From contig NZ_FCOC02000024.1 in assembly GCF_001544455.2 (NCBI RefSeq), positions 24,937-88,936 on the forward strand: DNA of 64,000 nt. The letters run 5' to 3'. Each line of letters starts with the position of its first letter. Positions within the stretch are counted from its first letter, which is position 1. The translations under genes were made by a program, and so were the position numbers. The notes below the pieces were generated by a model. The model saw only the letters and a list, made by a program, of their open reading frames with translations, made no database searches and was not told the DNA's origin. Shown here piece by piece: positions 35,849-44,122 of this stretch. The DNA is from Caballeronia sordidicola. GTDB taxonomy: Bacteria > Pseudomonadota > Gammaproteobacteria > Burkholderiales > Burkholderiaceae.

Positions 35849-36340
35849 ATGAGCCGTTTCCCGCCAAATTCAAGGCCGCCTCCGCGTTTCGATCCACGCA
35901 AACCACAGGCGTTGTCCGATGTCCTGGGCCGCACCAGCGAATTTCTGGCGTTGCGCGCGGGCGTTGAGCAGATAACGGCGCTCCAGCGGGATTTGATGGC
36001 GCTGTTGCCGGATTATCTAGGCGCGAATGTGGAACCGGGCTTTATAAAGGATGGCGTGCTTTCGCTATTCGCCGGACATAATGCGCTGGCCGCGCGTTTG
36101 CGGCATATCGAGCCACGTCTTTTAATCGATTTGCAACAACGCGGATGGGCGGTCAATGCTTTAAAGATTCGCGTGCGTCCGCAAGCAATGAAAGAAGTCA
36201 TTCCGCCAAAACAGGCACGCATGTCCGAAGCTGGCGCGAACGCGCTTCAAACACTGGCTGAAACCCTCGAACCATCGCCGCTTAAAGAAGCGCTCGCGAA
36301 AATGGCCGCGCGCCATCAGGCAAAAGCACAAAAAAAATGA
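35849..36340 (+). CDS. DUF721 family protein, probable replicative-helicase loader DciA
   Basis: Protein of 163 residues with the DUF721/DciA domain: LSDVLGRTSEFLALRAGVEQITALQRDLMALLPDYL, then VLSLFAGHNALAARLRHIEPRLLIDLQQRGWAVNALKIRVRP, a KH-like fold. The C-terminal tail is short and basic (ARHQAKAQKK). DciA-type proteins deliver the DnaB helicase in bacteria lacking DnaC/DnaI. That role is inferred from the family. I start at the ATG at 35849 (MSRFPPNSR). It lies between secA and lpxC, its usual place in betaproteobacteria, and its stop codon sits within the terminator shared with lpxC. Confidence 0.82.
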   Translation: MSRFPPNSRPPPRFDPRKPQALSDVLGRTSEFLALRAGVEQITALQRDLMALLPDYLGANVEPGFIKDGVLSLFAGHNALAARLRHIEPRLLIDLQQRGWAVNALKIRVRPQAMKEVIPPKQARMSEAGANALQTLAETLEPSPLKEALAKMAARHQAKAQKK

Positions 36341-36365
36341 GCGGCGCCCAAAGGCCACCGCTCAT
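36330..36365 (-). terminator. lpxC terminator overlapping the dciA stop codon
   Basis: Arms ATGAGCGG (36337-36344) and CCGCTCAT (36358-36365), followed on the minus strand by eight T (36330-36337). On the plus strand those As encode the lysine tail of DciA, and the TGA stop lies inside the stem. Confidence 0.8.
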
Positions 36366-36389
36366 CTTCGTATTGATTCTTTAACTGCT

Positions 36390-37307
36390 TTATGCGAAAG
36401 CCGTTTGAGTATCGAAAGCAAAGCCGCGAGGCGCCGCCTGCTTATCTTCAAACGTCACGATCTCGTACGAGTCTTCGTGCGCCAGCAATTCACGCAGCAA
36501 CATATTGTTCATTGCGTGACCGCCTTTATATGCTGCATAAGACGCCAGCAACGGATGACCAACCACATAAAGGTCACCGATTGCATCCAGCATCTTGTGC
36601 TTTACAAACTCGTCTTCATAACGCAAACCATCGTTATTCAGAATGCGATATTCGTCCAGGACAATCGCGTTATCCATGCTGCCGCCGCGCGCCAGTCCGA
36701 GTTCACGCATCATTTCTACTTCGTGTGCAAAACCAAATGTCCGCGCGCGTGCAATATCGCGGACATAGGAGGTATTGGCGAAATCGACTTCCAGCGCCTG
36801 ACCGGTTTTATCGACTGCCGGGTGGCGGAAATCGATGGTGAACTTCAGTTTGAAGCCGAAATACGGATCGAGACGCGCGAATTTATCGCCGTCGCGGATT
36901 TCAACCGGCTTCGTCACCTTGATGAATTTCTTGGCCGTGTTCTGTTCTTCAATACCCGCCGATTGAATCAGAAACACGAATGAAGCAGCGCTGCCGTCCA
37001 TGATCGGAATTTCTTCAGCCGTGACATCGACATACAGATTGTCGATACCCAAGCCCGCGCACGCCGACATCAAATGCTCGATGGTCGAAACACGCGCGCC
37101 GTCTTTCTGAAGGACAGAAGCCAGGCGCGTGTCGCCAATCGCCAACGCGGATGCGGGAATATCGACCGGCTCAGGCAAGTCGATACGCGCAAAAACAATC
37201 CCGGTATTCGCCGGTGCGGGACGAAGCGTCAAATCCACTTTGCGGCCGGAATGCAGGCCGATCCCGACGGTTTTGACGATGCTTTTAATGGTTCGCTGCT
37301 TCAACAT
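36390..37307 (-). CDS. lpxC: UDP-3-O-acyl-N-acetylglucosamine deacetylase LpxC
   Basis: Zinc deacetylase for the committed step of lipid A synthesis, 305 residues as usual. Zinc ligands are His78 (STIEHLMSACAGLG), His237 and Asp241 (KHKMLDAIGD). His264 in KGGHAMNN is the catalytic His. It begins MLKQRTIKSIVKTVGIGLHSGRKV. It lies on the minus strand downstream of the dcw cluster and the peroxiredoxin gene, with a 355-base gap upstream that holds its own likely -10 (TATACT at 37377-37382), so it is probably transcribed separately from ftsZ. Confidence 0.97.
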   Translation of the reverse strand: MLKQRTIKSIVKTVGIGLHSGRKVDLTLRPAPANTGIVFARIDLPEPVDIPASALAIGDTRLASVLQKDGARVSTIEHLMSACAGLGIDNLYVDVTAEEIPIMDGSAASFVFLIQSAGIEEQNTAKKFIKVTKPVEIRDGDKFARLDPYFGFKLKFTIDFRHPAVDKTGQALEVDFANTSYVRDIARARTFGFAHEVEMMRELGLARGGSMDNAIVLDEYRILNNDGLRYEDEFVKHKMLDAIGDLYVVGHPLLASYAAYKGGHAMNNMLLRELLAHEDSYEIVTFEDKQAAPRGFAFDTQTAFA

Positions 37308-37662
37308 GATTTTTTTCGCTTCGATTGCGACTCTCCATTGAGAGAATCAATCGTGAATTTGTATTCGATAGCACGAAGTATACTCCAATCCCTTCGCGTC
37401 GTCCCGAGCGGGAGCACTGCAACTTGTTTCTCCCCGTTACTGCTTAAGCCCGGTACGCGAAAACCAGATTCACGCGAAAGCAAATAGGGTCGGGCCGATG
37501 CCCGGAATGGAGGCATTCCCGGGCATCGGCGCCGTGTTACGGCTTTGTTGCGACTTTGTTATGCGGCATTACGGAGGTCGCGCGATGGCGTTATCTTCTG
37601 TTGCGGCAATGCAACAAACGCCGGGCAATCAACCGCCAGCACAACATTGTTAAAACACATCA
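37308..37662. other. Intergenic region between the peroxiredoxin gene and lpxC, with hairpin
   Basis: 355 bases with no gene. It holds a TATACT -10 candidate for lpxC (37377-37382, minus). A strong hairpin (37494-37530) has 16 paired bases, one bulged C and a GAGG loop. A small GCCGT-GTT-ACGGC stem (37531-37543) follows directly. A T-rich tail next to the large stem is missing, so it is not a textbook terminator. Confidence 0.6.
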
Positions 37663-38166
37663 TTAGCCCAGCGTCGCCAGAACGCTTTCAGCGCTGCTGA
37701 CTTCAAACTTGCCGAGTGCTTCGACATTCAGCGTCTTGACCACGCTGTCTTCGACCACCATGGCATAGCGCTGGGAGCGAATTCCCATGCCACGCTCCGA
37801 CAAATCCTGATCGAGGCCGAGTGCTCGAGTAAAACGCGCGCTGCCGTCGGCGATCATCTTCACCTTGCCCGAGGTTTGAAGATCGCGTCCCCACGCGTTC
37901 ATGACGAACGCGTCGTTGACGGAGACACACCAGATTTCATCGATACCCGCCGCGGCCAGTTTCTCCGCATTCTCGATAAAACCCGGCACGTGCCTGGCGG
38001 AACAGGTGGGCGTGAACGCGCCCGGCAATCCGAAGATCACCACGCGCTTGCCCGCCGTCCGCTCGCGCACCGCGAAACCGTTGGGTCCCACGGCGCAGCC
38101 TTCCGTCGCCACGTCGATAAATTCGTAGAGGCGTTCGTCGGGCAGCGTTTCACCTGTCTTGATCAT
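37663..38166 (-). CDS. Peroxiredoxin (Prx5 subfamily)
   Basis: Thiol peroxidase reducing hydrogen peroxide and alkyl hydroperoxides, 167 residues, cytosolic. The peroxidatic Cys55 lies in GLPGAFTPTCSARHVPGF, the Prx5 signature. Further conserved parts are IWCVSVNDAFVMNAWG and RSQRYAMVVEDSVVKTLNVE. I start at the ATG of MIKTGETLPDERLYEF; the 11 codons upstream are not conserved. No glutaredoxin domain is fused. It stands between ftsZ and lpxC on the same strand, with a 262-base gap to ftsZ. Confidence 0.93.
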   Translation of the reverse strand: MIKTGETLPDERLYEFIDVATEGCAVGPNGFAVRERTAGKRVVIFGLPGAFTPTCSARHVPGFIENAEKLAAAGIDEIWCVSVNDAFVMNAWGRDLQTSGKVKMIADGSARFTRALGLDQDLSERGMGIRSQRYAMVVEDSVVKTLNVEALGKFEVSSAESVLATLG

Positions 38167-38428
38167 TGATCGGCCTTTCCCTGAGTCAGTGCTGAACACG
38201 CCAGCGATTCAAACCTTATTCATCACACGAGACGCTTGTCCTGCCACCGCCTGACGCGTCGATCTCATCCAAATATAGACGATGATGATGCACGTTATTG
38301 AAGCGGTCACGCCGCCACAGTCCAGCATCACGAAGACGCGGCCTGAAACGAACGCAGAACAACCCTTCTTCCTGAAACTTTTGCCTGCGGGCGCTTACAT
38401 CGGAACAGTACGCCCAGGCTTTAAAGCA

Positions 38429-39622
38429 TCAGTCGGCTTGCTTGCGCAGAAACGCCGGAATGTCGTACGTATCCACACCCTTTTCCTGCAGCGCCTGCAC
38501 GTGCGAAGCCGCGGTTTCACGCGACGAACGCCACACCGCCGGCGTATCCAGCGCGCCGTAATCCGTGCCGTTCGACTGCTGCGGCGCATAGCTGTGCTGT
38601 GCGTGTGCAATCGGTGCATTGTCCGTGCCGGTGCGCAGCAGGGTCATCGGTGCAGCTTGTTGCTTCTTCGCAGCACGGCCCAGGCCGGTTGCCACGACCG
38701 TCACGCGCAATGCATCGCCCATGGCGTCGTCGTACACCGCGCCGAAGATCACGGTCGCGTCTTCCGCTGCGTACGACTTGATCGTGTTCATCACTTCACG
38801 CGTTTCCGACAAACGCAGCGACCGGCTCGACGTGATATTCACCAGCACGCCACGCGCGCCCGACAGGTCCACGCCTTCGAGAAGCGGGCTTGCAACCGCC
38901 TGTTCCGCAGCAAGACGCGCGCGATCGACGCCGGCAACCGTCGCCGTGCCCATCATTGCCTTGCCTTGCTCGCCCATCACCGTCTTCACGTCTTCGAAGT
39001 CGACGTTGACCAGCCCGTCGACGTTGATGATTTCCGCGATACCGGCAACAGCGTTGTTCAATACGTCGTCAGCGCACTGGAAGCACTTGTCCATCTCGGC
39101 GTCGTCGCCCATCACCTCGAACAGCTTGTCGTTCAGAACGACGATCAGCGAGTCGACGTGATCCTCCAGTTGCTGCGATCCAGCTTCGGCCACGCGCATG
39201 CGGCGGCCACCTTCAAATTCGAACGGCTTGCTGACTACACCAACGGTGAGAATGCCCATTTCCTTCGCGATCTGAGCTACGACCGGCGCTGCACCCGTAC
39301 CCGTGCCGCCACCCATGCCCGCAGTGATGAACACCATGTGCGCGCCGCGCAAAGCATCGGCGATACGCTCGCGCGCATCTTCCGCGGCGGCGCGGCCCAT
39401 GTCCGGCTTGGCGCCAGCGCCCAGACCCGTGTTGCCCAACTGGATTACCGACGAAGCACGCGAACGCGCGAGCGCCTGCGCATCCGTATTCATGACGATG
39501 AAATCCACGCCCTGCACGCCGCGGTTGATCATGTGCTGAACTGCATTACCGCCTGCGCCACCAACACCGACGACCTTGATGATCGTTCCGTTGGTTTCCG
39601 TTTCCAGCATTTCGAAATCCAT
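38429..39622 (-). CDS. ftsZ: Cell division GTPase FtsZ
   Basis: Tubulin-like GTPase forming the Z-ring, 397 residues. It begins MDFEMLETETNGTIIKVVGVGGAGGNAVQHM. The tubulin signature is GGGTGTGAAP within FITAGMGGGTGTGAAPVVAQ, and the T7 synergy loop region INVDGLVNVDFEDVKTVM is intact. The linker is variable, and the conserved C-terminal peptide YDIPAFLRKQAD binds FtsA and ZipA-type partners. It is the last gene of the dcw cluster. The 96-base gap after ftsA could hold an additional promoter. Confidence 0.98.
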   Translation of the reverse strand: MDFEMLETETNGTIIKVVGVGGAGGNAVQHMINRGVQGVDFIVMNTDAQALARSRASSVIQLGNTGLGAGAKPDMGRAAAEDARERIADALRGAHMVFITAGMGGGTGTGAAPVVAQIAKEMGILTVGVVSKPFEFEGGRRMRVAEAGSQQLEDHVDSLIVVLNDKLFEVMGDDAEMDKCFQCADDVLNNAVAGIAEIINVDGLVNVDFEDVKTVMGEQGKAMMGTATVAGVDRARLAAEQAVASPLLEGVDLSGARGVLVNITSSRSLRLSETREVMNTIKSYAAEDATVIFGAVYDDAMGDALRVTVVATGLGRAAKKQQAAPMTLLRTGTDNAPIAHAQHSYAPQQSNGTDYGALDTPAVWRSSRETAASHVQALQEKGVDTYDIPAFLRKQAD

Positions 39623-39718
39623 ATTGCCTCCGTCAAGAATGAAAATCGGCGTTATTCGGCAAGAGATCGGGCAACCTCTTGTCGCGCGCCAGCCGCCGGC
39701 ACCAGCGCGAATTCGTAT

Positions 39719-40951
39719 TTAGAAATTCCCAAGGAACCAGTCTTTCATGCGTCCCAAAACCTGTCCCATCGATCCGGATTGCACCGCGACCTTGCGGCCG
39801 CGCATGCGTTGCGAACGGCCTTCGACGAGCAAACCCATCGCCGTGGAATAACGCGGATTGCGAACCACGTCCGCGAGACCGCCCGCGTATTCCGGCACGC
39901 CGATGCGCACCGGCTTGAGGAAAATGTCTTCGCCGAGTTCGACCATGCCGGGCATCATCGACGCGCCGCCGGTCAGCACCACGCCGCTGCTGAGCAATTC
40001 TTCGTAACCCGATTCGCGCACCACTTGCTGCACGAGCGAGAAGAGTTCTTCCACGCGCGGCTCCACGACCGCAGCCAGCGCCTGGCGCGACAACGTGCGC
40101 GGACCACGCTCGCCGAGTCCCGGCACTTCGATCATTTCGTCCGGATCGGCCAGCGCCTGCTTCGCGATCCCGTAGCTCACCTTGATATCTTCTGCATCGG
40201 GCGTCGGCGTGCGCAAGGCCATGGCCACGTCGCTCGTGATCTGATCGCCCGCGATGGGAATCACCGCCGTATGACGAATCGCGCCTTCGCTGAAAATGGC
40301 GATATCCGTGGTGCCGCCGCCGATATCGACCAGCACCACGCCGAGTTCCTTTTCGTCTTCCGTCAGCACCGCGAGCGACGAAGCCAGCGGCTGCAGGATC
40401 AGGTCGTTCACTTCGAGCCCGCAGCGGCGCACGCACTTCACAATGTTCTGCGCCGCGCTCACCGCGCCCGTCACGATATGCACCTTCACTTCCAGCCGGA
40501 TGCCGCTCATGCCGATCGGCTCGCGCACATCTTCCTGACCGTCGATGATGAATTCCTGCGTGAGGATATGCAGCACTTGCTGATCGGTCGGGATGTTGAT
40601 CGCCTTGGCCGTTTCGATCACGCGCGCCACGTCGGTCTGCGTGACTTCCTTGTCCTTGATCGCGACCATTCCGCTCGAATTGAAGCTGCGAATGTGGCTG
40701 CCGGCAATGCCGGTAAATACATTCGTGATCTTGCAGTCGGCCATCAATTCGGCTTCCTCGAGCGCGCGCTGGATCGACTGGACCGTCGCCTCGATGTTGA
40801 CGACAACGCCCTTCTTCAATCCCTTCGAGTCGCTCTGTCCGAGCCCGATCACCTCGTAGTGGCCTTCGCCCTTCAACTCGGCGACGATCGCCACCACCTT
40901 CGACGTCCCGATGTCGAGGGCGACCAGCAAGTCTTTGTAGTCTTTGCTCAT
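39719..40951 (-). CDS. ftsA: Cell division protein FtsA
   Basis: Actin-like ATPase tethering FtsZ to the membrane, 410 residues. The phosphate-1 motif is LLVALDIGTSKVVAIVAE and phosphate-2 is GVVLVDIGGGTTDIAIFSEG. VVLTGGASMMPGMVEL is the adenosine motif. The C-terminal amphipathic membrane-targeting helix is LGRMKDWFLGNF. The start follows ftsQ by 26 bases. Confidence 0.97.
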   Translation of the reverse strand: MSKDYKDLLVALDIGTSKVVAIVAELKGEGHYEVIGLGQSDSKGLKKGVVVNIEATVQSIQRALEEAELMADCKITNVFTGIAGSHIRSFNSSGMVAIKDKEVTQTDVARVIETAKAINIPTDQQVLHILTQEFIIDGQEDVREPIGMSGIRLEVKVHIVTGAVSAAQNIVKCVRRCGLEVNDLILQPLASSLAVLTEDEKELGVVLVDIGGGTTDIAIFSEGAIRHTAVIPIAGDQITSDVAMALRTPTPDAEDIKVSYGIAKQALADPDEMIEVPGLGERGPRTLSRQALAAVVEPRVEELFSLVQQVVRESGYEELLSSGVVLTGGASMMPGMVELGEDIFLKPVRIGVPEYAGGLADVVRNPRYSTAMGLLVEGRSQRMRGRKVAVQSGSMGQVLGRMKDWFLGNF

Positions 40952-40977
40952 AGCGTGCTCATTGCCTGTGATGTCCC

Positions 40978-41730
40978 TTACTTCTTCGCTTTGTCGGTGT
41001 CGCTGATGAAGCGCATGCCGGCGGCCTTGATTGCGAAGCCGTTCGGATAGCGCAAATCCGCGTACTCGATGTCATTTCCCCACCGCCCCGTCACCGACGT
41101 CCACGCAGCCACGAAGCGTTTGCTGCGATCGAACAACGTGTCCTGATTGCGCTCGCGCCCCAATTCGATCTGCGTGCCGTTGGAAAGCTTCACTGTCCAC
41201 GCATATCGCGGCGACAAGATGACTTCTTCCGGATGCGCGTCGAGCGGCGCAAACCACTTCTCGAAATCGTGATACCGCGCGACCACTTCCTTCGCCGATC
41301 CATCCGGCCCTTCGAACGCGGGCAGGTCGTCGTCGAGTTCACCCTGGTTCGCCGTGAACAGGTCGCCGTCCACGCTCACCAGTTGATCGGTGCCCCACGT
41401 ACCGAGCGGCTTGAATTCTTCCAGCGTCACGGCCAGCGCATTCGGCCACACGCGACGCACGCTCGCGTGACGCACCCACGGCATTTGTTCGAACGCGGCG
41501 CGCGCTGCGTCCAGATCCACGGTGAAGAAGTTGCCCTTCAAATGCCCGACCACGCTTGCCCTCACGGTCGGCGAATTGATGTGCAGCGTGTCGCCGTCGA
41601 TCTGGATTTCGCGCAGACGAAACTCGGGCCGCTGGATCGCCCAGTAACCGGCGGCACCGAGCAACACGAACACGAGCAATACGTGCAGTGCGTTAGCCGT
41701 GAAGTTCATCTGGCGAGCGTTATTCCACAT
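40978..41730 (-). CDS. ftsQ: Cell division protein FtsQ
   Basis: Bitopic divisome protein linking early and late division proteins. The cytosolic N-terminus MWNNARQMNFTANALH precedes one membrane helix (LLVFVLLGAAGYWAI). The periplasmic POTRA domain follows (EFRLREIQIDGDTLHINSPTVRASV) and then the FtsQ beta domain (MPWVRHASVRRVWPNALAVTLEE). I start at the ATG of MWNN, the Burkholderia form, 23 bases after ddl. A TTG at 41757 overlapping the ddl stop is possible but less likely. Confidence 0.94.
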   Translation of the reverse strand: MWNNARQMNFTANALHVLLVFVLLGAAGYWAIQRPEFRLREIQIDGDTLHINSPTVRASVVGHLKGNFFTVDLDAARAAFEQMPWVRHASVRRVWPNALAVTLEEFKPLGTWGTDQLVSVDGDLFTANQGELDDDLPAFEGPDGSAKEVVARYHDFEKWFAPLDAHPEEVILSPRYAWTVKLSNGTQIELGRERNQDTLFDRSKRFVAAWTSVTGRWGNDIEYADLRYPNGFAIKAAGMRFISDTDKAKK

Positions 41731-41753
41731 GTTCTGTACGTCTCGGTTCCGTC

Positions 41754-42713
41754 TCAATCCCGCAATGTCAGCGACAACACCTTCACCACCAGTTCCGTGT
41801 AGCTGATCCCGACCGCGCGCGCCGCTTTCGGCGGCAGCGAGTGGTCGGTCATGCCCGGCGCCGTGTTCACTTCAAGGAAATACGGATTGCCGTCGCCGTC
41901 CATCATGAAGTCGGCGCGGCCCCAATCCGTGCAGCCGAGCACATCGAAAGCGCGGCGTGAAAGCTGTTTCATGCGCGCTTCGTCGGCGGGAGTCAGGCCG
42001 CAGGGAATCGGGTACTGCGTGTCGTCGGCGATGTACTTCGCGTTGTAGTCGTAGAACTCGCCGGCCGGCACGATCTTGATGATCGGCAGGTCCAGGTCGC
42101 CCGCGATACAGCACGTGTATTCGCCGCCGCCTTCAATGCTTTTTTCGACCAGCACGATCTTGTCGAACTTCGCCGCTTCAATCAGCGCCGGCACCAGCGT
42201 TTCCGCGCTCTTCACCTTGATCACGGCAACGCTCGAACCTTCGCTCGCCGGCTTCACGAAAAGCGGCAGGCCGAGCTTCGCAATGCTTCTTTGCGCCGCG
42301 GCTTCGTAGTCGTCGCCGCGCATCACGACTTCGAACGGCGGCGTGGGCACGCCCGTTTGCTGCCACACGAGCTTGGTGCGGAATTTATCGAGGCCGAGCG
42401 CCGAACCCAGCACGCCGCTGCCCGTGTATTTGATGCCGTAGAAATCGAGCGCGCCCTGCAACTGGCCGTTCTCGCCATAACCGCCATGCAGCGCAATAAA
42501 CACACGCGCAAAACCATCCGACTTCAATTCGGCGAGCGGCCGCTCGGCTGGATCGAACGGATGTGCGTCGATGCCCGCATCGCGCAATCCCTGCAGCACG
42601 AGACGCCCCGAATTCAGCGATACCTCGCGCTCAGCCGTTTCCCCGCCAAGCAGCACGGCGACTTTGCCAAACGCCTTCGGGTCGATTGCGGTCGTGCTCA
42701 CGTTACTTGTCAT
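41754..42713 (-). CDS. ddl: D-alanine--D-alanine ligase
   Basis: ATP-grasp ligase making the D-Ala-D-Ala dipeptide for the peptidoglycan stem, 319 residues. It shows VAVLLGGETAEREVSLNSG, FIALHGGYGENGQLQGALDFYGIKYTGSGVLGSA, LPLFVKPASEGSSVAV and the metal site DFMMDGDGNPYFLEVNTAPGMTDHSL. The start ATG (MTSNVSTT) overlaps the murC stop by four bases. It corresponds to ddlB by position in the dcw cluster. Confidence 0.97.
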   Translation of the reverse strand: MTSNVSTTAIDPKAFGKVAVLLGGETAEREVSLNSGRLVLQGLRDAGIDAHPFDPAERPLAELKSDGFARVFIALHGGYGENGQLQGALDFYGIKYTGSGVLGSALGLDKFRTKLVWQQTGVPTPPFEVVMRGDDYEAAAQRSIAKLGLPLFVKPASEGSSVAVIKVKSAETLVPALIEAAKFDKIVLVEKSIEGGGEYTCCIAGDLDLPIIKIVPAGEFYDYNAKYIADDTQYPIPCGLTPADEARMKQLSRRAFDVLGCTDWGRADFMMDGDGNPYFLEVNTAPGMTDHSLPPKAARAVGISYTELVVKVLSLTLRD

Positions 42714-44122
42714 TTCAAAACCTTCGAATCCTGAACTTGCGCGGTCAAACGGCCGCACACGCCGCCGATAGAACCCGCGCCCATCGTTATCACTACGTCG
42801 CCGTTGCGTGCCAGCGTGGCAATCGCGTCCGGCATCTCATCCACGGTATCCACGAACACCGGTTCCACTTTTCCCGCGACGCGAATGGCGCGGGCGAGCG
42901 CGCGGCCATCGGCGGCGACGATCGGCGCTTCGCCTGCTGCATACACTTCGGTGAGCACGAGCGCATCGACGGTCGACAACACGCGCACGAAATCCTCGAA
43001 GCAATCGCGCGTGCGCGTGAAGCGATGCGGCTGGAAGGCGAGCACGAGGCGTCGATCAGGAAACGCGCCGCGCGCGGCTGCAACCGTTGCGGCCATCTCG
43101 ACCGGGTGATGACCGTAGTCATCGATCAATGTGTACGCGCCGCCATCCGACGACTTGACCTTCACTTCGCCATAGCGCTGGAAGCGCCGGCCCACGCCTG
43201 TAAACTCCTGCAATGCCCTCTGGATATCGGCATCGGCGACTTCAAGTTCAGTCGCAATTGCAATGGCGGCCAACGCGTTCTGCACGTTGTGCGTGCCGGG
43301 CAGATTCAACACGATGTCCAGGGGCGTCGCGTCTTCGCGCAACGTCGTGAAATGCATCCTGCCGTCGCGTGCTTCAACGTTCACCGCGCGCACTTGCGCT
43401 TCGGCGCCGAGGCCGTATCGAATGATCGGCTTCGAGACAAACGGCAGGATTTCGCGCACGTTCGGATCGTCCACGCACAGCACCGCGATCCCGTAGAACG
43501 GCAGCCGGTGCGTGAACTCGATAAACGCCTGCTTCAGCCGCGCGAAGTCGTGGCCGTATGTATCCATATGATCGGCATCGATATTCGTGATGACTTCGAT
43601 CACCGGGAAAAGATTGAGGAACGACGCGTCCGATTCGTCGGCTTCAGCCACGATGAAATCGCCCGTACCCAGCCGCGCATTCGCGCCCGCGCTAATCAGG
43701 CGGCCACCGATCACGAAGGTCGGATCAAGGCCACCCGCCGCCAGCACGCTTGCGACCAGCGACGTGGTCGTGGTCTTGCCGTGCGTGCCTGCAATCGCAA
43801 TGCCCTGCTTGAGCCGCATCAGTTCGGCGAGCATCACGGCGCGCGGCACGATCGGAATCCGGCGATGCCGCGCCGCGAGCACTTCGGGGTTATCGGAGCG
43901 AACGGCGGTCGACACGACCACGGCATTCGCGCCATCGATATTTTCTTCACGATGCCCAATCGCCACGCGCGCGCCCAGCGTGCTCAACCGGTCGGTCACC
44001 GCATTGCTCGAGAGGTCCGAGCCGCTGACCTGATAACCGAGGTTGAGCAGCACCTCGGCAATGCCGCTCATTCCCGCCCCGCCAATGCCGACGAAATGAA
44101 TGTGTTTGACGATATGTTTCAT
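42710..44122 (-). CDS. murC: UDP-N-acetylmuramate--L-alanine ligase
   Basis: Adds L-alanine to UDP-MurNAc, the first Mur ligase step, 470 residues. It has the N-terminal Rossmann HFVGIGGAGMSGIAEVLLNLGYQVSGSD, ATP-binding AGTHGKTTTTSLVA, and the central EADESDASFL with DADHMDTYGHD. The C-terminal domain carries VLAFQPHRFTRTRDCFEDF. Both ends form ATGA overlaps, with murG upstream and ddl downstream. Confidence 0.98.
   Translation of the reverse strand: MKHIVKHIHFVGIGGAGMSGIAEVLLNLGYQVSGSDLSSNAVTDRLSTLGARVAIGHREENIDGANAVVVSTAVRSDNPEVLAARHRRIPIVPRAVMLAELMRLKQGIAIAGTHGKTTTTSLVASVLAAGGLDPTFVIGGRLISAGANARLGTGDFIVAEADESDASFLNLFPVIEVITNIDADHMDTYGHDFARLKQAFIEFTHRLPFYGIAVLCVDDPNVREILPFVSKPIIRYGLGAEAQVRAVNVEARDGRMHFTTLREDATPLDIVLNLPGTHNVQNALAAIAIATELEVADADIQRALQEFTGVGRRFQRYGEVKVKSSDGGAYTLIDDYGHHPVEMAATVAAARGAFPDRRLVLAFQPHRFTRTRDCFEDFVRVLSTVDALVLTEVYAAGEAPIVAADGRALARAIRVAGKVEPVFVDTVDEMPDAIATLARNGDVVITMGAGSIGGVCGRLTAQVQDSKVLK

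Noticed and set aside
38383..38419. Hairpin after ftsZ as a terminator
   Set aside because: The arms pair imperfectly, the loop is long, and an A run rather than a T run follows on the minus strand.
38282..41050. An open frame of 922 codons on the plus strand opposite ftsZ and ftsA
   Set aside because: It spans two core genes and their gap, has a biased Arg/His composition and no homology signs; it is a codon-bias artefact.
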